Below are positions 26,773 through 35,114 of a stretch of 64,000 nucleotides of DNA, in pieces (positions within the stretch are counted from its first letter, which is position 1; the number at the start of each line of letters is the position of its first letter). The position numbers and the translations under genes were made by a program. The DNA is taken from contig DASQFN010000047.1 of NCBI GenBank assembly GCA_035633115.1, positions 434,001 to 498,000 of the forward strand. Direction: 5' to 3'. The notes below the pieces were generated by a model. The model ran no database searches and was not told where the DNA came from. It was given only the letters and a program-made list of their open reading frames with translations. The DNA is from Gemmatimonadaceae bacterium. GTDB lineage: Bacteria > Gemmatimonadota > Gemmatimonadetes > Gemmatimonadales > Gemmatimonadaceae.

Positions 26773-27596
26773 CGAGCGCCGGCAGGTCCTTCTATAAGAT
26801 GAGTGGCTCGGGCAACGATTTCGTCTTTTTTGACATAGACGCCGAGCCGGCTGGTGATCTCGAGACGCCTGAGGCAATTCAGGCGATTTGCGCCAGGGGA
26901 ACGGGCGTCGGCGCGGATGGCCTCGTATTCTTCAGCCGCCCGCAGGACGATGTGGTGGACATCCGCTACTACAACAGTGACGGCTCCAGCGGGGAGCTCT
27001 GCGGAAACGCCACGCTTTGCTCGGTGCGACTGGCGAAGATCCTCGGCAGCTCAGCGGACAGCTTCACGATCCACACCGATGCGGGGGACGTCGACGCGCG
27101 GCTTGTGGATGGTCTGCCTGAAATCGATCTCGAGGGTGTCGTTGACGTGACACCTGACTTCTCGCCAATTCCGCCCGCTGGCTCCGAGCAGAGACTGGGC
27201 TACGCCATGGTCGGCGTTCCTCACGTCGTTATCGAAGTACCCGACGTTTCGGCGGTCGACATTGTTGGGCGAGGCCGTGAGGTCCGTACCCACCGATCGC
27301 TGGCCATGGGCGCCAACGTAAATTTCGTGGCTCGTGACACCGGTGACGGAAAAGAGTGGTCGATTCGCACCTATGAGCGAGGCGTGGAGGGCGAGACCCT
27401 CGCGTGCGGGACCGGCGCTGTGGCCGCTGCCGTCCTGCTGACGGCTTGGGGAAGGGCTTCGGAGCCTGTAGGCTTGGTGACGAAATCCGGGCGGACCTTG
27501 TCGGTTCGGCTCAGGAAAGTTGGAGCTGGATGGAATCCCTCTTTGCGCGGTGCGGCCGATCTCGTCTTTACGGGCCGGCTGGAGCCCGTCCGCTAA
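26769..27596 (+). CDS. dapF: Diaminopimelate epimerase
   Basis: 275 aa from the GTG at 26769, overlapping the preceding stop (GTGA); an upstream in-frame ATG at 26724 would overlap that gene by 49 bases. DapF converts LL-DAP to meso-DAP for peptidoglycan and lysine. Both catalytic cysteines are present, in ELCGNATLC and LACGTGAVA, and the Glu-Arg pair is in YERGVEGET. The first motif is CGNATLC in place of the common CGNGARC, and VGVPHVV replaces the GNPHCV form. I take these as lineage variants. It is the last plus-strand gene before the tRNA-Arg region. Confidence 0.92.
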   Translation: MTSAGRSFYKMSGSGNDFVFFDIDAEPAGDLETPEAIQAICARGTGVGADGLVFFSRPQDDVVDIRYYNSDGSSGELCGNATLCSVRLAKILGSSADSFTIHTDAGDVDARLVDGLPEIDLEGVVDVTPDFSPIPPAGSEQRLGYAMVGVPHVVIEVPDVSAVDIVGRGREVRTHRSLAMGANVNFVARDTGDGKEWSIRTYERGVEGETLACGTGAVAAAVLLTAWGRASEPVGLVTKSGRTLSVRLRKVGAGWNPSLRGAADLVFTGRLEPVR

Positions 27597-27776
27597 CATG
27601 CCTCGTGATGTGCATCAGCTTAGCTTCGAAAGGCGTTTAGGGACAAGAGGATACGCCGCGTGCACCCCTAGAGGAGAAGAGAGTTTCTCCACATTTCCTG
27701 TGGTTGCGGAGTTTACATAACATATATTATACGTTGTTCCTTTCACCCATGGGCAGGTCGCTCGAGGCTTGACCTC
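27597..27776. other. Gap between convergent genes
   Basis: 180 bases between dapF (plus) and the TPR protein gene (minus). It is richer in A and T than its surroundings, with a run like CATATATTATACG near 27720. A five-base hairpin (CCACA/TGTGG, ~27691-27705) lies here but lacks a T-run. I see no gene and no convincing terminator in either direction. Confidence 0.5.
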
Positions 27777-28463
27777 CTAGCCCTTCTGCTGCGCTGCCAC
27801 GGGCGTCGCCGGGGCCGCCAGCATCTCGCCGAGCCGCACGCGAGCCTCTCCCGCCACCGTGCCTTTCGAGTCTGCCGCGAGCACAGACCAGATCCGCTTC
27901 GCATCCTCCTTCCGGCCGCCGAGCAGATATGCGTTTGCCGCGAGCGACTCGTAGCGCTGCCGGTCCTGGTCAAACCGCGCCTTCTTAGCCGCGGCCTGGT
28001 ACTCGGCCGCAGCTTCGACGAATCTGCGAAGCTGCTCGTAACCGGCCGCCAACAAAACGTGTCCGGACGCAGCGAACTCCTCGGATGATTCCAGCTTTGG
28101 GATGGCCTGCTTCAGAATTGTGATGCCTTCCTGGTACTTGCCTTGATCGTACTCGAGCTGAGCAAGGGTCAGGACGGCCTGCTTCGCCGCCGGCGTCCCG
28201 TCGTACCGGGTGATCATCTTCCTAAGGTCAGACTCCGCGAGCGGCAGGTTTCCAGCGGCCATCGACTGTTCCGCCGCATAATATGCCCGCTCGGCTCGCT
28301 CCCCTTTGAGGTTCTCAGACCGGGTGTAAAACCAGAAGCCTCCGACGAGCACGGCGATGGCAACGACTGCTCCGGTTACTGCTTTGCTGTGGAGCTCCAA
28401 CCAGTCGGACATCATTTCGAAACGATTATCGGAAGTTGCGCGAGGTCGGTGCGGCGAAGTCAT
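27777..28463 (-). CDS. Membrane-anchored tetratricopeptide protein, YfgM-like
   Basis: 228 aa from the ATG at 28463; a frame extending to 28535 runs into the tRNA fragment and is rejected. One transmembrane segment (AVTGAVVAIAVLVGGFWFY, ~31-50) is followed by TPR-like helices to residue ~215 (ERAERAYYAAEQSMAAGNL, LTLAQLEYDQGKYQEGI). YfgM in E. coli joins the SecYEG translocon and hands clients to chaperones; this protein has the same layout, but family identity is not certain. It is the last chromosomal gene on this side of the island, directly past the tRNA 3' scar. Confidence 0.7.
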   Translation of the reverse strand: MTSPHRPRATSDNRFEMMSDWLELHSKAVTGAVVAIAVLVGGFWFYTRSENLKGERAERAYYAAEQSMAAGNLPLAESDLRKMITRYDGTPAAKQAVLTLAQLEYDQGKYQEGITILKQAIPKLESSEEFAASGHVLLAAGYEQLRRFVEAAAEYQAAAKKARFDQDRQRYESLAANAYLLGGRKEDAKRIWSVLAADSKGTVAGEARVRLGEMLAAPATPVAAQQKG

Positions 28464-28510
28464 GTATTGAGGGATTCGTGTGAGTATCGAGCTGTAGACG
28501 AACGTCTGAA

Positions 28511-28554
28511 AGTGCCCCCGGGGTGACTCGAACACCCGGCCAACGGTTTAGGAA
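28511..28554 (-). repeat. Duplicated 3' half of tRNA-Arg(CCU), left island junction
   Basis: Forty-four bases are identical to 34546-34589, the 3' part of the intact tRNA-Arg from the anticodon loop to the discriminator base. Identity stops just after GGTTTAGGAA, where the tRNA anticodon stem would continue. This is the classic scar left when an element integrates into a tRNA gene and replaces its 3' end. The shared core (GGTTTAGGAA, minus strand TTCCTAAACC) covers the anticodon loop, a favourite crossover site of tyrosine recombinases. Confidence 0.9.
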
Positions 28555-28971
28555 TTTGTTTTAAACCGTTTCTAATGTGAAACAATCTTTCGCTTTTGGG
28601 CAATTCTCCGAGGGAAATTAACGGGTGAACGGCACTCCTGCATCGGCCTGTTTTTCAAATTTGTTCAGACCTTTTCAGCCGAATTTGTCCAGAATTTGTC
28701 CAAGGCGTTTCCTTTTTCGGCCGATGAAATGCTGGTATGTCGGTCGCTGGCGTAGTTCCGATGTGTAGTCCGCGGCCGGAAGTTCGCACGCGCTCGCCCT
28801 CTCTCTCTCTTGCTTTCTTTAGCCTCAAGTAGGTGCAGCTAACCGACACACCAACATTCGCTGCGTCTAACGGCCCCGGTCTTAAGGACTTACGGTCATG
28901 TCGGTTGCAGTTTGAACCGTCACGAACCGCCATAACCGACATTTTGCCGTGAACAGTCCGGTTACGCCCCC
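28555..28971. promoter_or_regulatory. Left end of element A with repeated short sites
   Basis: About 420 bases without a gene. It holds the direct repeat AATTTGTCCA (28682 and 28693) and four copies, in both orientations, of a site close to TATGTCGGTTG (about 28736, 28839, 28896 and 28931). The same site occurs three more times at the other end of the element (34402-34453), and TTTGTCCA recurs near 34492. Sites shared by both ends of an integrated element suggest arm-type binding sites for its integrase or excisionase. This reading is inference. Confidence 0.5.
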
Positions 28972-29424
28972 CTACGAAAACGAACGCCCCCACATCGTCG
29001 CGACATGCCAGACCAAGTAGAACACTGCGCCAGCGATTAACAGGCGAAACTGCCAACGGCTGTATTTCGCGGTCGCAGCCGAGTTTGTTTCGGCCGCCTG
29101 ACGCACGCCGTCCGCAGCAGCCTCAATGAGCTGTGGGTGATTCGGAAGGCCGGGATGCTTACCCTCTTGTATCTGAAGCAGAGCAACGTTGGCGCGCATC
29201 GTTGCGTTCATCCATTGGATGTATTTACACCCGCAGAAGAAACTTGCGCCGTAACACAGAACGGCTGCAGCAAGCGGAATTTGCGCGAGTTGAAAACGCG
29301 CTTCCTGTGTCTGCCGCACGACAAGCCCAATTGCAGCGGCAGCGATGGCAAGCAGAAAATATGCGTATTTCGCTTGGCTCTCGGTCAGGCGCGAATGAAG
29401 ACTGTGGGCGCCGGATTCGTTCAC
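28972..29424 (-). CDS. Small membrane protein, unknown
   Basis: 150 aa. Two hydrophobic segments near the N-terminus (YFLLAIAAAAIGLVV, LAAAVLCYGASFFCG) and one near the C-terminus (LLIAGAVFYLVWHVA) flank a charged middle that probably lies in the cytoplasm. The start ATG overlaps the stop of the 81-aa gene upstream (bases 29421-29424), so the two are likely coupled. Together they follow the large restriction-modification gene on the same strand. I recognise no family; an accessory role in defence is a guess from position. Confidence 0.6.
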   Translation of the reverse strand: MNESGAHSLHSRLTESQAKYAYFLLAIAAAAIGLVVRQTQEARFQLAQIPLAAAVLCYGASFFCGCKYIQWMNATMRANVALLQIQEGKHPGLPNHPQLIEAAADGVRQAAETNSAATAKYSRWQFRLLIAGAVFYLVWHVATMWGRSFS

Positions 29425-29666
29425 ATGATTCGCCTTTTCATTGTCTCGGCGTTCACCGCTTTGACGGCGTGCGCGTAGTCGCTGACTAGCGTTTCGAGAA
29501 TTTCGCGCAGTTCGTCAGTAGGCTCAATTTCACCGCGCAGCAACAGCGCCGCCTCAGTCTCCGAGATGCCCGCCGCAACGGCGATGGCAAACGTACTTGT
29601 GAATCCGGCAGTAACAACGGCGGCGAGGCGACCGAACTTCGATGCGACGATACTATGCTCAGGCAT
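29421..29666 (-). CDS. Small unknown protein between RM gene and membrane protein
   Basis: 81 aa from the ATG at 29666 (the open frame continues upstream to 29819, into the RM gene, but that part is compositionally odd). It begins MPEHSIVASKFGRLAAVV and has a mostly helical composition with an acidic middle (GEIEPTDELREILETLVSDY). The segment VAAGISETEAALLLRGE could be a small helix-turn-helix. It overlaps the downstream membrane-protein gene by four bases. No family recognised. Confidence 0.5.
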   Translation of the reverse strand: MPEHSIVASKFGRLAAVVTAGFTSTFAIAVAAGISETEAALLLRGEIEPTDELREILETLVSDYAHAVKAVNAETMKRRIM

Positions 29667-29757
29667 TTCTGTCACTATCCATGTTGAAAGGGTCGTCTGG
29701 CATGTCGGCGTTTTGCCTTTCAGGCCAGAGGTACGGGCCTCTGCCTTCCCCCGGCAA

Positions 29758-32700
29758 TTAAGGCTGTAAGACAACTTCCGCGGCCAAGCCAAGACTCGCG
29801 ACGGCAATGTCACGCGCACCGCCCGTCAGTTCATGTGCTTGCTTTGACAGTCGTGCAAGCGTTTGATGCGCTGGGTTAGTAGCGTCGAATCGTGGAATCG
29901 GAAGATGTCGCAACGTGAGGGGAGACACCGCAGTGAAATTGGCGAAGCGTTCCAAGAGGCGCTGCAATGCAGGAGAATTGATCATTCCTGCCAAATAGTA
30001 AGCCTCCTCCTCCACAACGGTTCGATAGAAAATCACTTTGTGGTCGGGAACGGGCATCACGGTCCGCCCAAGAGATGGATCCCAGATTTCTCGGAGAACT
30101 GCGGCAGCCGGCGGAATCGCGATTTCATTCACACAGACCAGAAACCCACCCGGCTCGAAATGGCGAACCCCGGCCAAATGCCACCACAGTTGCGCTGTTG
30201 CCACAAACTGAAAATATCTCGGGCGGTCAATGAGCCGCTCTCTAAACTGTGCGAGATATGCATGTGTTGCCCGGTACGGCCCGGTCATTTCTGCCTGCGT
30301 TAGCGGCCGAGAGCGAGTTGCGACATCATGGGCAAGAATCACGTATTGGCTGGGCTCAACGCTGAAGGGACCGACGTCTCGTCCTCTCACGGCTGGAACG
30401 ACGAGGTCGGCATCGACGGCGCCGATTTGGGGGCCGCGCGCAATTACGGCTTGGTCTCGTCCCGCACTGGGAATGTTCTCCACCCTAATTTTTCGTTGCC
30501 GATCAACCCTCCCGCGCAAAGTTACAAAGAATATCCCGTTCGCCCCACGAGTATGAAACCCAACACCAAACGTGTAGGTCGAAGGCTGCCCACGAAGTGG
30601 AACCTCGCCGGGCCGCCACCACGCCAACGGAGAGGCGTCGTACGTACTGATGGGCGTCCACGCAACGTCCTCCCCTCGCACAGTGCTTCTCCGGACAATG
30701 TCCCACTGTCCGTCTGTAATCTGAGTTCCTCCAACCGCCCGGACCCAACGCGAACCCGGAACTGGGAACTGATGAACTTGGTCGCGCCGTAGCACGACAA
30801 CTATCGGCGAGTTGCTTGCCTCAGGACTAAAAGGCTGGACCTCCGAGAAATCCATAACTTCGACCGGCCGGAAGCGAACGTCTATGACACGTCGCGCGGT
30901 TGCTTCGCGTGCACTGCTTATGTGAAATAGTCGAAACGCGCGGTTAGCTGGGTCGCCTGTGATTACTGACTTTGGAAGCACGTAAGCGAGAACACCGTTG
31001 GGGGCCAAGTAACGCTCAATAGCGGTCGCGGTGACGAGCACGGCGATGTCGGAAGTTTGCAAGGAGCGAGTTTCGACAACTCCGGGCATTTGCGGAGTCC
31101 GATGAATTCCATAATCCTTCCAAATCGGTTCCGCCTTCCGACGCCATGCTTCTGGCAAACGAGTCCAGGTCAACCACGGTGGATTCCCTACGACCACATC
31201 GAAACGGCCCAAAGAAAGCGGCGCGAATCGATTTTCGATAATCTCGGCCCATACCTCATCGACGCCACGTGCATGAAGCTCGAGAAGACGAGAATACAGG
31301 ACGCGGAGAACGGCCTCAGCATTTTCCCACTCGCTGACCGATTGGGTGACTGGCGTTAGGCCAGCAAGTCCGAACTCAGCAGTCAAAGTTTGTACAAATT
31401 CGTCCTCAGGCAGCGCGATTCTGATTGATTGTCGAAGGAGCGTAGCCAGCTGAGAGATTTTGGCCTGAGTTTGGAATTCGACCGGCACCGCAAATGGCTG
31501 TTCTAGACTCGTCAAGAATTCAAGATACCGGCGACCGGAAAGCGCATCGTCTCTCACGAAATCCGCCTGCAATGGAGGTTCAGCAGGCAACAGCACCGAA
31601 TCAGCGAGCCACACGGGCAAAAACAAATCGCCAACGCTGGCTAAGTCAGCAAGCGCGATTAGATAGTTCATCCTTGCGGCGATCACCGCAACTGGATTGA
31701 TGTCTATGCCGACGACATCATTCAAAACCGCTTGTACTTCAGCCTGAGTTGGATTGGGAGTCGTGGAGCGCAGCGATTGAAGGCGACTCGTTATGACTGG
31801 CGTGAGAAATGTCCCTGTCCCGCAGGTGCAATCGAGCACTCTACCCGCAGCGAGCGCAGCGCCGTTACGACTCGCAGCGTCTAGTGTGGCCTGCGCGAGC
31901 CAGCTAGGCGTTAAGAATTCACCAAGCGAGCGCCGTAGCTCGCGCGGCGTAAGTCCTTGATACAGGTCACGTAGCAAGTCAGTCGTCGGCGCTGCGCCAT
32001 ACGCGATACGTGGAAAAGCAAAGTTGCCTAACGCTGCGCATAGATCACGTATTCCATCGAGAAAGGCAACCCGAGTAGCGAGGTTCTCCGTGTACCAAGA
32101 GAAAACGTCGCCTTCAAGGAGGTTTCCAATGTTTATCGTGCTCGGAATCCGCCCTTGCTCAAGCCTGACGAGCATGTCGGCTATTTGACCGTCATCGAGC
32201 GTTGGCCAGTGTGACGGCTGGGACTCCGACTCTTGGCCCGAAATGGCCAAGATTTCCGCGGCAACCAAGCGAACGCCTAATGCGAAATACGAGTGTAGCG
32301 CGAACAGATGCTCACCTAATAAGGCATCTGTCGTCGTACCGTAAGCGGCCCGCAAGGCCGTTATCGCTGGGCCGTCGCCATCATCTAGAGTGCCGTACGC
32401 AACTTCGAGCGACCGGCGCCATTCCCGAAAGAACGTATCCACACGGTCGCCCGCAGCGCGGTTATGCACGACCTCCAGCATCTGACTCAGCAGGCGACGA
32501 GCGACTTCGGAACCGGGGCCAAACGCTTCGACAAGGCCCGCGCCGGTGACAGCCGCCTTTGGATTCGAACCCACAATTTGCAGAAACCGGCGACACGCGG
32601 CAGTCGAGTTAGTGCGCCAAATGAATTGATCCGCGGCATACGTGGACGGCGCTCCGAATAAATCCAGGCTAGGCTGTACGCCCTCGTCGCGCACCAAGAA

Positions 32701-33066
32701 TCCCCACGTTGCGCCGTCGCACACAACCGCCGAGAACATCTCGGTTGTTCCGATGCGGTCTCTTTCCGATTCGAGATACTGGAGTGCCTGTTCGGCTGCG
32801 TGTTCTTTTTTTGCAGGCGTATCCATTCGCCACTCGTATTCGACGACAACGCCGCCGTAGGCAGTGTCAAGCCTGCCTCCTGCGCTTCTGCGTTCAGACC
32901 GTATTTGCGTCAGCGAAAACCCGTAAAGGTCTCTGAGCGCCCTATCAATTACTGGCTCGACAAGCAGTCGCAGCTCGGTTTCGTTGGTGCGTTGCCGCAC
33001 TGCCGTCTCCATCGCCTCGAATACTGCCTCGGCGTGTCTTGTCAGCTCGGCTTCAATTGGTGGCAT
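29758..33066 (-). CDS. Type IIG-like restriction-modification protein (nuclease plus N6-adenine methylase)
   Basis: 1102 aa in one chain. The N-terminal ~200 residues hold a PD-(D/E)XK-like pattern (Asp67, then VVVEYEW with Glu76 and Glu78). The gamma-type N6-adenine methylase follows: motif X LGEFLTP (381-387), motif I DCTCGTGTFL (412-421), GIDINP (453-458) and motif IV NPPW (628-631). The C-terminal ~400 residues probably form the target-recognition domain. This layout matches Eco57I/type IIG or related single-protein phage-defence enzymes. It cuts and methylates DNA in cis if active. No frameshift is visible. It is the main cargo of element A. Confidence 0.82.
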   Translation of the reverse strand: MPPIEAELTRHAEAVFEAMETAVRQRTNETELRLLVEPVIDRALRDLYGFSLTQIRSERRSAGGRLDTAYGGVVVEYEWRMDTPAKKEHAAEQALQYLESERDRIGTTEMFSAVVCDGATWGFLVRDEGVQPSLDLFGAPSTYAADQFIWRTNSTAACRRFLQIVGSNPKAAVTGAGLVEAFGPGSEVARRLLSQMLEVVHNRAAGDRVDTFFREWRRSLEVAYGTLDDGDGPAITALRAAYGTTTDALLGEHLFALHSYFALGVRLVAAEILAISGQESESQPSHWPTLDDGQIADMLVRLEQGRIPSTINIGNLLEGDVFSWYTENLATRVAFLDGIRDLCAALGNFAFPRIAYGAAPTTDLLRDLYQGLTPRELRRSLGEFLTPSWLAQATLDAASRNGAALAAGRVLDCTCGTGTFLTPVITSRLQSLRSTTPNPTQAEVQAVLNDVVGIDINPVAVIAARMNYLIALADLASVGDLFLPVWLADSVLLPAEPPLQADFVRDDALSGRRYLEFLTSLEQPFAVPVEFQTQAKISQLATLLRQSIRIALPEDEFVQTLTAEFGLAGLTPVTQSVSEWENAEAVLRVLYSRLLELHARGVDEVWAEIIENRFAPLSLGRFDVVVGNPPWLTWTRLPEAWRRKAEPIWKDYGIHRTPQMPGVVETRSLQTSDIAVLVTATAIERYLAPNGVLAYVLPKSVITGDPANRAFRLFHISSAREATARRVIDVRFRPVEVMDFSEVQPFSPEASNSPIVVVLRRDQVHQFPVPGSRWVRAVGGTQITDGQWDIVRRSTVRGEDVAWTPISTYDASPLAWWRPGEVPLRGQPSTYTFGVGFHTRGANGIFFVTLRGRVDRQRKIRVENIPSAGRDQAVIARGPQIGAVDADLVVPAVRGRDVGPFSVEPSQYVILAHDVATRSRPLTQAEMTGPYRATHAYLAQFRERLIDRPRYFQFVATAQLWWHLAGVRHFEPGGFLVCVNEIAIPPAAAVLREIWDPSLGRTVMPVPDHKVIFYRTVVEEEAYYLAGMINSPALQRLLERFANFTAVSPLTLRHLPIPRFDATNPAHQTLARLSKQAHELTGGARDIAVASLGLAAEVVLQP

Positions 33067-33376
33067 TCAGAGGCAAGTAGTTCGAGATAGTCCCTTCGCC
33101 GAACTCAGACGAGGCGCAACGCGCGACGAAAGCCACACGCCGCGCTCGCAGTTTCCCGCGGACAGAAGTTTGGCCCTGCAACGGAGTGTGGCAAGGCCAA
33201 TCTCAAACAGGACGCATCGTTTTCGTGCAGTTCCCTACTCTCTTGCGGCGCCCGGTCGATTCACTTTACCCGAGTTTGTGTCCTTGCGTTACGGCACGAA
33301 TCACGGTGGCATTCAGTTTCAATTCGCGAACTCCGTAGCCAGTTGCATCCGGGTACAAGTTCCCGCTCGTCCTCGG
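33067..33376. other. Gap between RM gene and 187-aa gene
   Basis: 310 bases with no convincing gene on either strand. It must contain the promoter of the minus-strand RM gene, but no strong -35/-10 pair stands out. Short frames across it have no family features. Confidence 0.4.
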
Positions 33377-33940
33377 TTATGGGGCCGTCCCAGTTGGTAG
33401 TTTTGCGTCGGTGTCGGTGCGTCGAAGCCACTTCATAACCTCCTCGTCGGGATGCGCTAAGAATTCCTCACCGCCAGAAATGTGTACGCCAGCGGAAACT
33501 CTGTCGCCAATCAACGGACGCAGCGGTTGTCTCGCGAGCGCATCGCGTAAGTTCTCGGCATTCTTTTCGAAGCTCGACCTTTCAAACAGAAAATTCGCGC
33601 TGTCTCCGGGAGGCAGTCGGTGTGGTAGCTGTGGCGCGAGCGGTGGTAACGGCGGAATCTGAATAAACCGTCCGCGTCCCATAAAGCCGACCTTCCACAA
33701 TACCCCCTGAATCACCACATCGCGAAATCCATCGTTGACGACGCGGATGCTCAAGTACTGCGGCGCCGGACTGGTCGGAAGGCCGACGATCAAAATGCTT
33801 CCATAGGTCACGCGCACGCTCAGCGACGGGCGATTCTGTGTGCGAGCAAGCCACAGAGCGACCGCGACGGCACTGACCGTTCCGATCGCAGCAAACCACG
33901 TCCCCAAGAGCATCAAGATGTCGTACGTCGATTCTTGCAC
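33377..33940 (-). CDS. Single-span membrane protein, unknown
   Basis: 187 aa. The N-terminal segment (LMLLGTWFAAIGTVSAVAVALWLA, about residues 9-32) is a likely membrane anchor with the rest facing the cytoplasm. The remainder is a beta-rich domain (SLSVRVTYGSILIVG, YLSIRVVNDGFRDVVIQGVLW) ending in a charged helix. Such one-span proteins with an Ig-like soluble part occur often in bacterial islands. It lies between the integrase remnant and the RM gene on the same strand. I do not recognise a named family. Confidence 0.55.
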   Translation of the reverse strand: MQESTYDILMLLGTWFAAIGTVSAVAVALWLARTQNRPSLSVRVTYGSILIVGLPTSPAPQYLSIRVVNDGFRDVVIQGVLWKVGFMGRGRFIQIPPLPPLAPQLPHRLPPGDSANFLFERSSFEKNAENLRDALARQPLRPLIGDRVSAGVHISGGEEFLAHPDEEVMKWLRRTDTDAKLPTGTAP

Positions 33941-33949
33941 CGTGACGAC

Positions 33950-34390
33950 CTACGCGCCGCTCACGCTTGCCAGACGCAGCTCCGTCGTTTTCTCGACGAG
34001 CGCCCGCCGCCGGTGCACGGGTGTCTTTTTGTAGTAGAGCATCCTCGTTGTAATCTGCGCGTGCCCGGCTTCGTATTGAACATCTTGAATCGGCTCGCCC
34101 GCATCAGCGCGGAGAGTCACCAGGCGGTGGCGGAGGTCATGCTGACGGAATCCTTGCTGCACCCCGGCCCGCTTTGCGGCACTCGCAAAGGGACGGCGAA
34201 GCGTCTTTATGCGCCGCTCGAGCAATCCGGCAACCGTCGATTTGCCCCATTGTCTGGTGCCATTCACGATGATTTGCCGCTCATTAGTCCGTAGTAACTC
34301 CACTTGGCGCCGGTCCGGCTCGATCTCGGCGCGCCGCGCCAGTTCTACGGGGTCGATGGCAACGGCGAGCGAGTCAGCGAGGGTCGGCAT
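33950..34390 (-). pseudogene. Chimeric remnant: phage terminase N-terminus joined to integrase C-terminus
   Basis: 146 aa. Residues 1-~58 read like the start of a phage large terminase: ADSLAVAIDPVELARRAEIEPD, then NGTRQWGKSTVAG with a Walker-A-like GKST. From ~LRRPFASAAKRAG on, the sequence is the C-terminal catalytic end of a tyrosine recombinase: HDLRH, EAGHAQITT and a candidate nucleophile Tyr in TRMLYYKK. The Arg-I/Lys half of the integrase is missing, so it cannot be an active recombinase alone. An internal deletion in a prophage joining the two genes in frame explains it best. It lies 157 bases from the tRNA, the usual integrase position. Confidence 0.7.
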
Positions 34391-34401
34391 TGTCGCTCGC
34401 G

Positions 34402-34453
34402 CTTATGTCGGTTGGCCCACCGTTATGTCGGTTGAATTATCGACCGACATAAG
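34402..34453. promoter_or_regulatory. Three TTATGTCGGTTG sites beside the tRNA
   Basis: Two direct copies of TTATGTCGGTTG (34403 and 34423, 20 bases apart) and one inverted copy (CGACCGACATAAG, 34441-34453) lie between the integrase remnant and the tRNA. Matching sites occur at the far end of the same element. The two-turn spacing suggests a protein binding one face of the helix. Likely attP arm sites, or else an operator of the integrase gene. Confidence 0.5.
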
Positions 34454-34547
34454 ACGGACAATGCCGAGGAAACGGCCCAACTCCCGGTGCTATTTGTCCA
34501 ACCGGCTCAAAAGCGGAACATGATCGCTGTAAGTCGTTGAGTGACAG

Positions 34548-34621
34548 TGCCCCCGGGGTGACTCGAACACCCGGCCAACGGTTTAGGAAACCGCTGCTCT
34601 ATCCACCTGAGCTACGGGGGC
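34548..34621 (-). tRNA. tRNA-Arg(CCU)
   Basis: A complete cloverleaf on the minus strand. Acceptor GCCCCCG pairs with CGGGGGC; the D-arm GCTC...GAGC, anticodon stem GCGGT/ACCGT(T) with loop TTCCTAA (anticodon CCT), and T-arm GGGTG/CACCC with loop TTCGAGT are all intact. CCA is not encoded. It reads the rare AGG codon. Its 3' half is duplicated at 28511 and its 5' half three times to the right, so this copy is assembled from an element-borne 5' half and an element-borne 3' half. Its upstream region is therefore foreign too. Confidence 0.95.
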
Positions 34622-34644
34622 GAGGTTGCACTACAACAACTTAG

Positions 34645-34770
34645 CTAATTGGCCCTCGCGGTTTCCATCGCTTTGTTTGCCGTTTGTTTGCCGTTGAGCC
34701 TCTGAGCGACCGCGCGGGGCCGGTCCGTTGAGTCGATGATGTTGGTCAGACATATCACGTGTCTTCCATC
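34645..34770 (-). pseudogene. Integrase C-terminal remnant, left end of element B
   Basis: Read on the minus strand with one frameshift, this piece gives WKTRDM...D, then AVAQRLNGKQTANKAMETARAN and a TAG at 34647-34645. GHKTRxMFDRYNI followed by a basic tail is a common ending of phage-type tyrosine integrases. The same ending recurs at 39421-39492 and 41626-41745, so the three are related. Only ~40 codons remain and the catalytic domain is gone. The stop lies 23 bases from the tRNA 5' end. Confidence 0.6.
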
Positions 34771-35054
34771 CGGAGCCTGCGGCGACCCTTAACTCTGGGG
34801 GGGCTTCGATAGTCTGCCTGACCCTGCGAAGTATGTTCTCAACCAATGCCACAAGGAGTGGCTCGGATCCACTGGCACGACACTCGTTCATGCCTAAACG
34901 CACTCTTTTGAGTTGACCAGCGATATTCTTGAACGGCTGGGGCAACCCCGCGCCTCAACTCGCGGAGCGCCCCGTAAAGCCCGTCGTCAAGCCGGATCAG
35001 CCGTAAGACGAGTGTGCGACGATTGTCGCGACGCCTGTCTTGACGGTTGTCAGT

Positions 35055-35077
35055 ACACCGTTAGATATAGACGGTGT
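35055..35077. repeat. Inverted repeat ACACCGT / ACGGTGT
   Basis: Perfect 7-base arms with a 9-base spacer (TAGATATAG region) in non-coding DNA of element B. Symmetry and AT spacer fit an operator site or a small hairpin; no T-run follows, so a terminator is less likely. Confidence 0.4.
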
Positions 35078-35114
35078 GTAGCGCATGCGTAGAACGTGTG
35101 TACTACACAGAGGG

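Noticed and set aside
27690-27740. Rho-independent terminator between dapF and the TPR gene
   Set aside because: The only hairpin is five pairs long and has no T-run on either strand.
28464-28535. N-terminal extension of the YfgM-like protein
   Set aside because: The extra 24 codons run into the duplicated tRNA 3' half, so they were created by island insertion; the ATG at 28463 is better.
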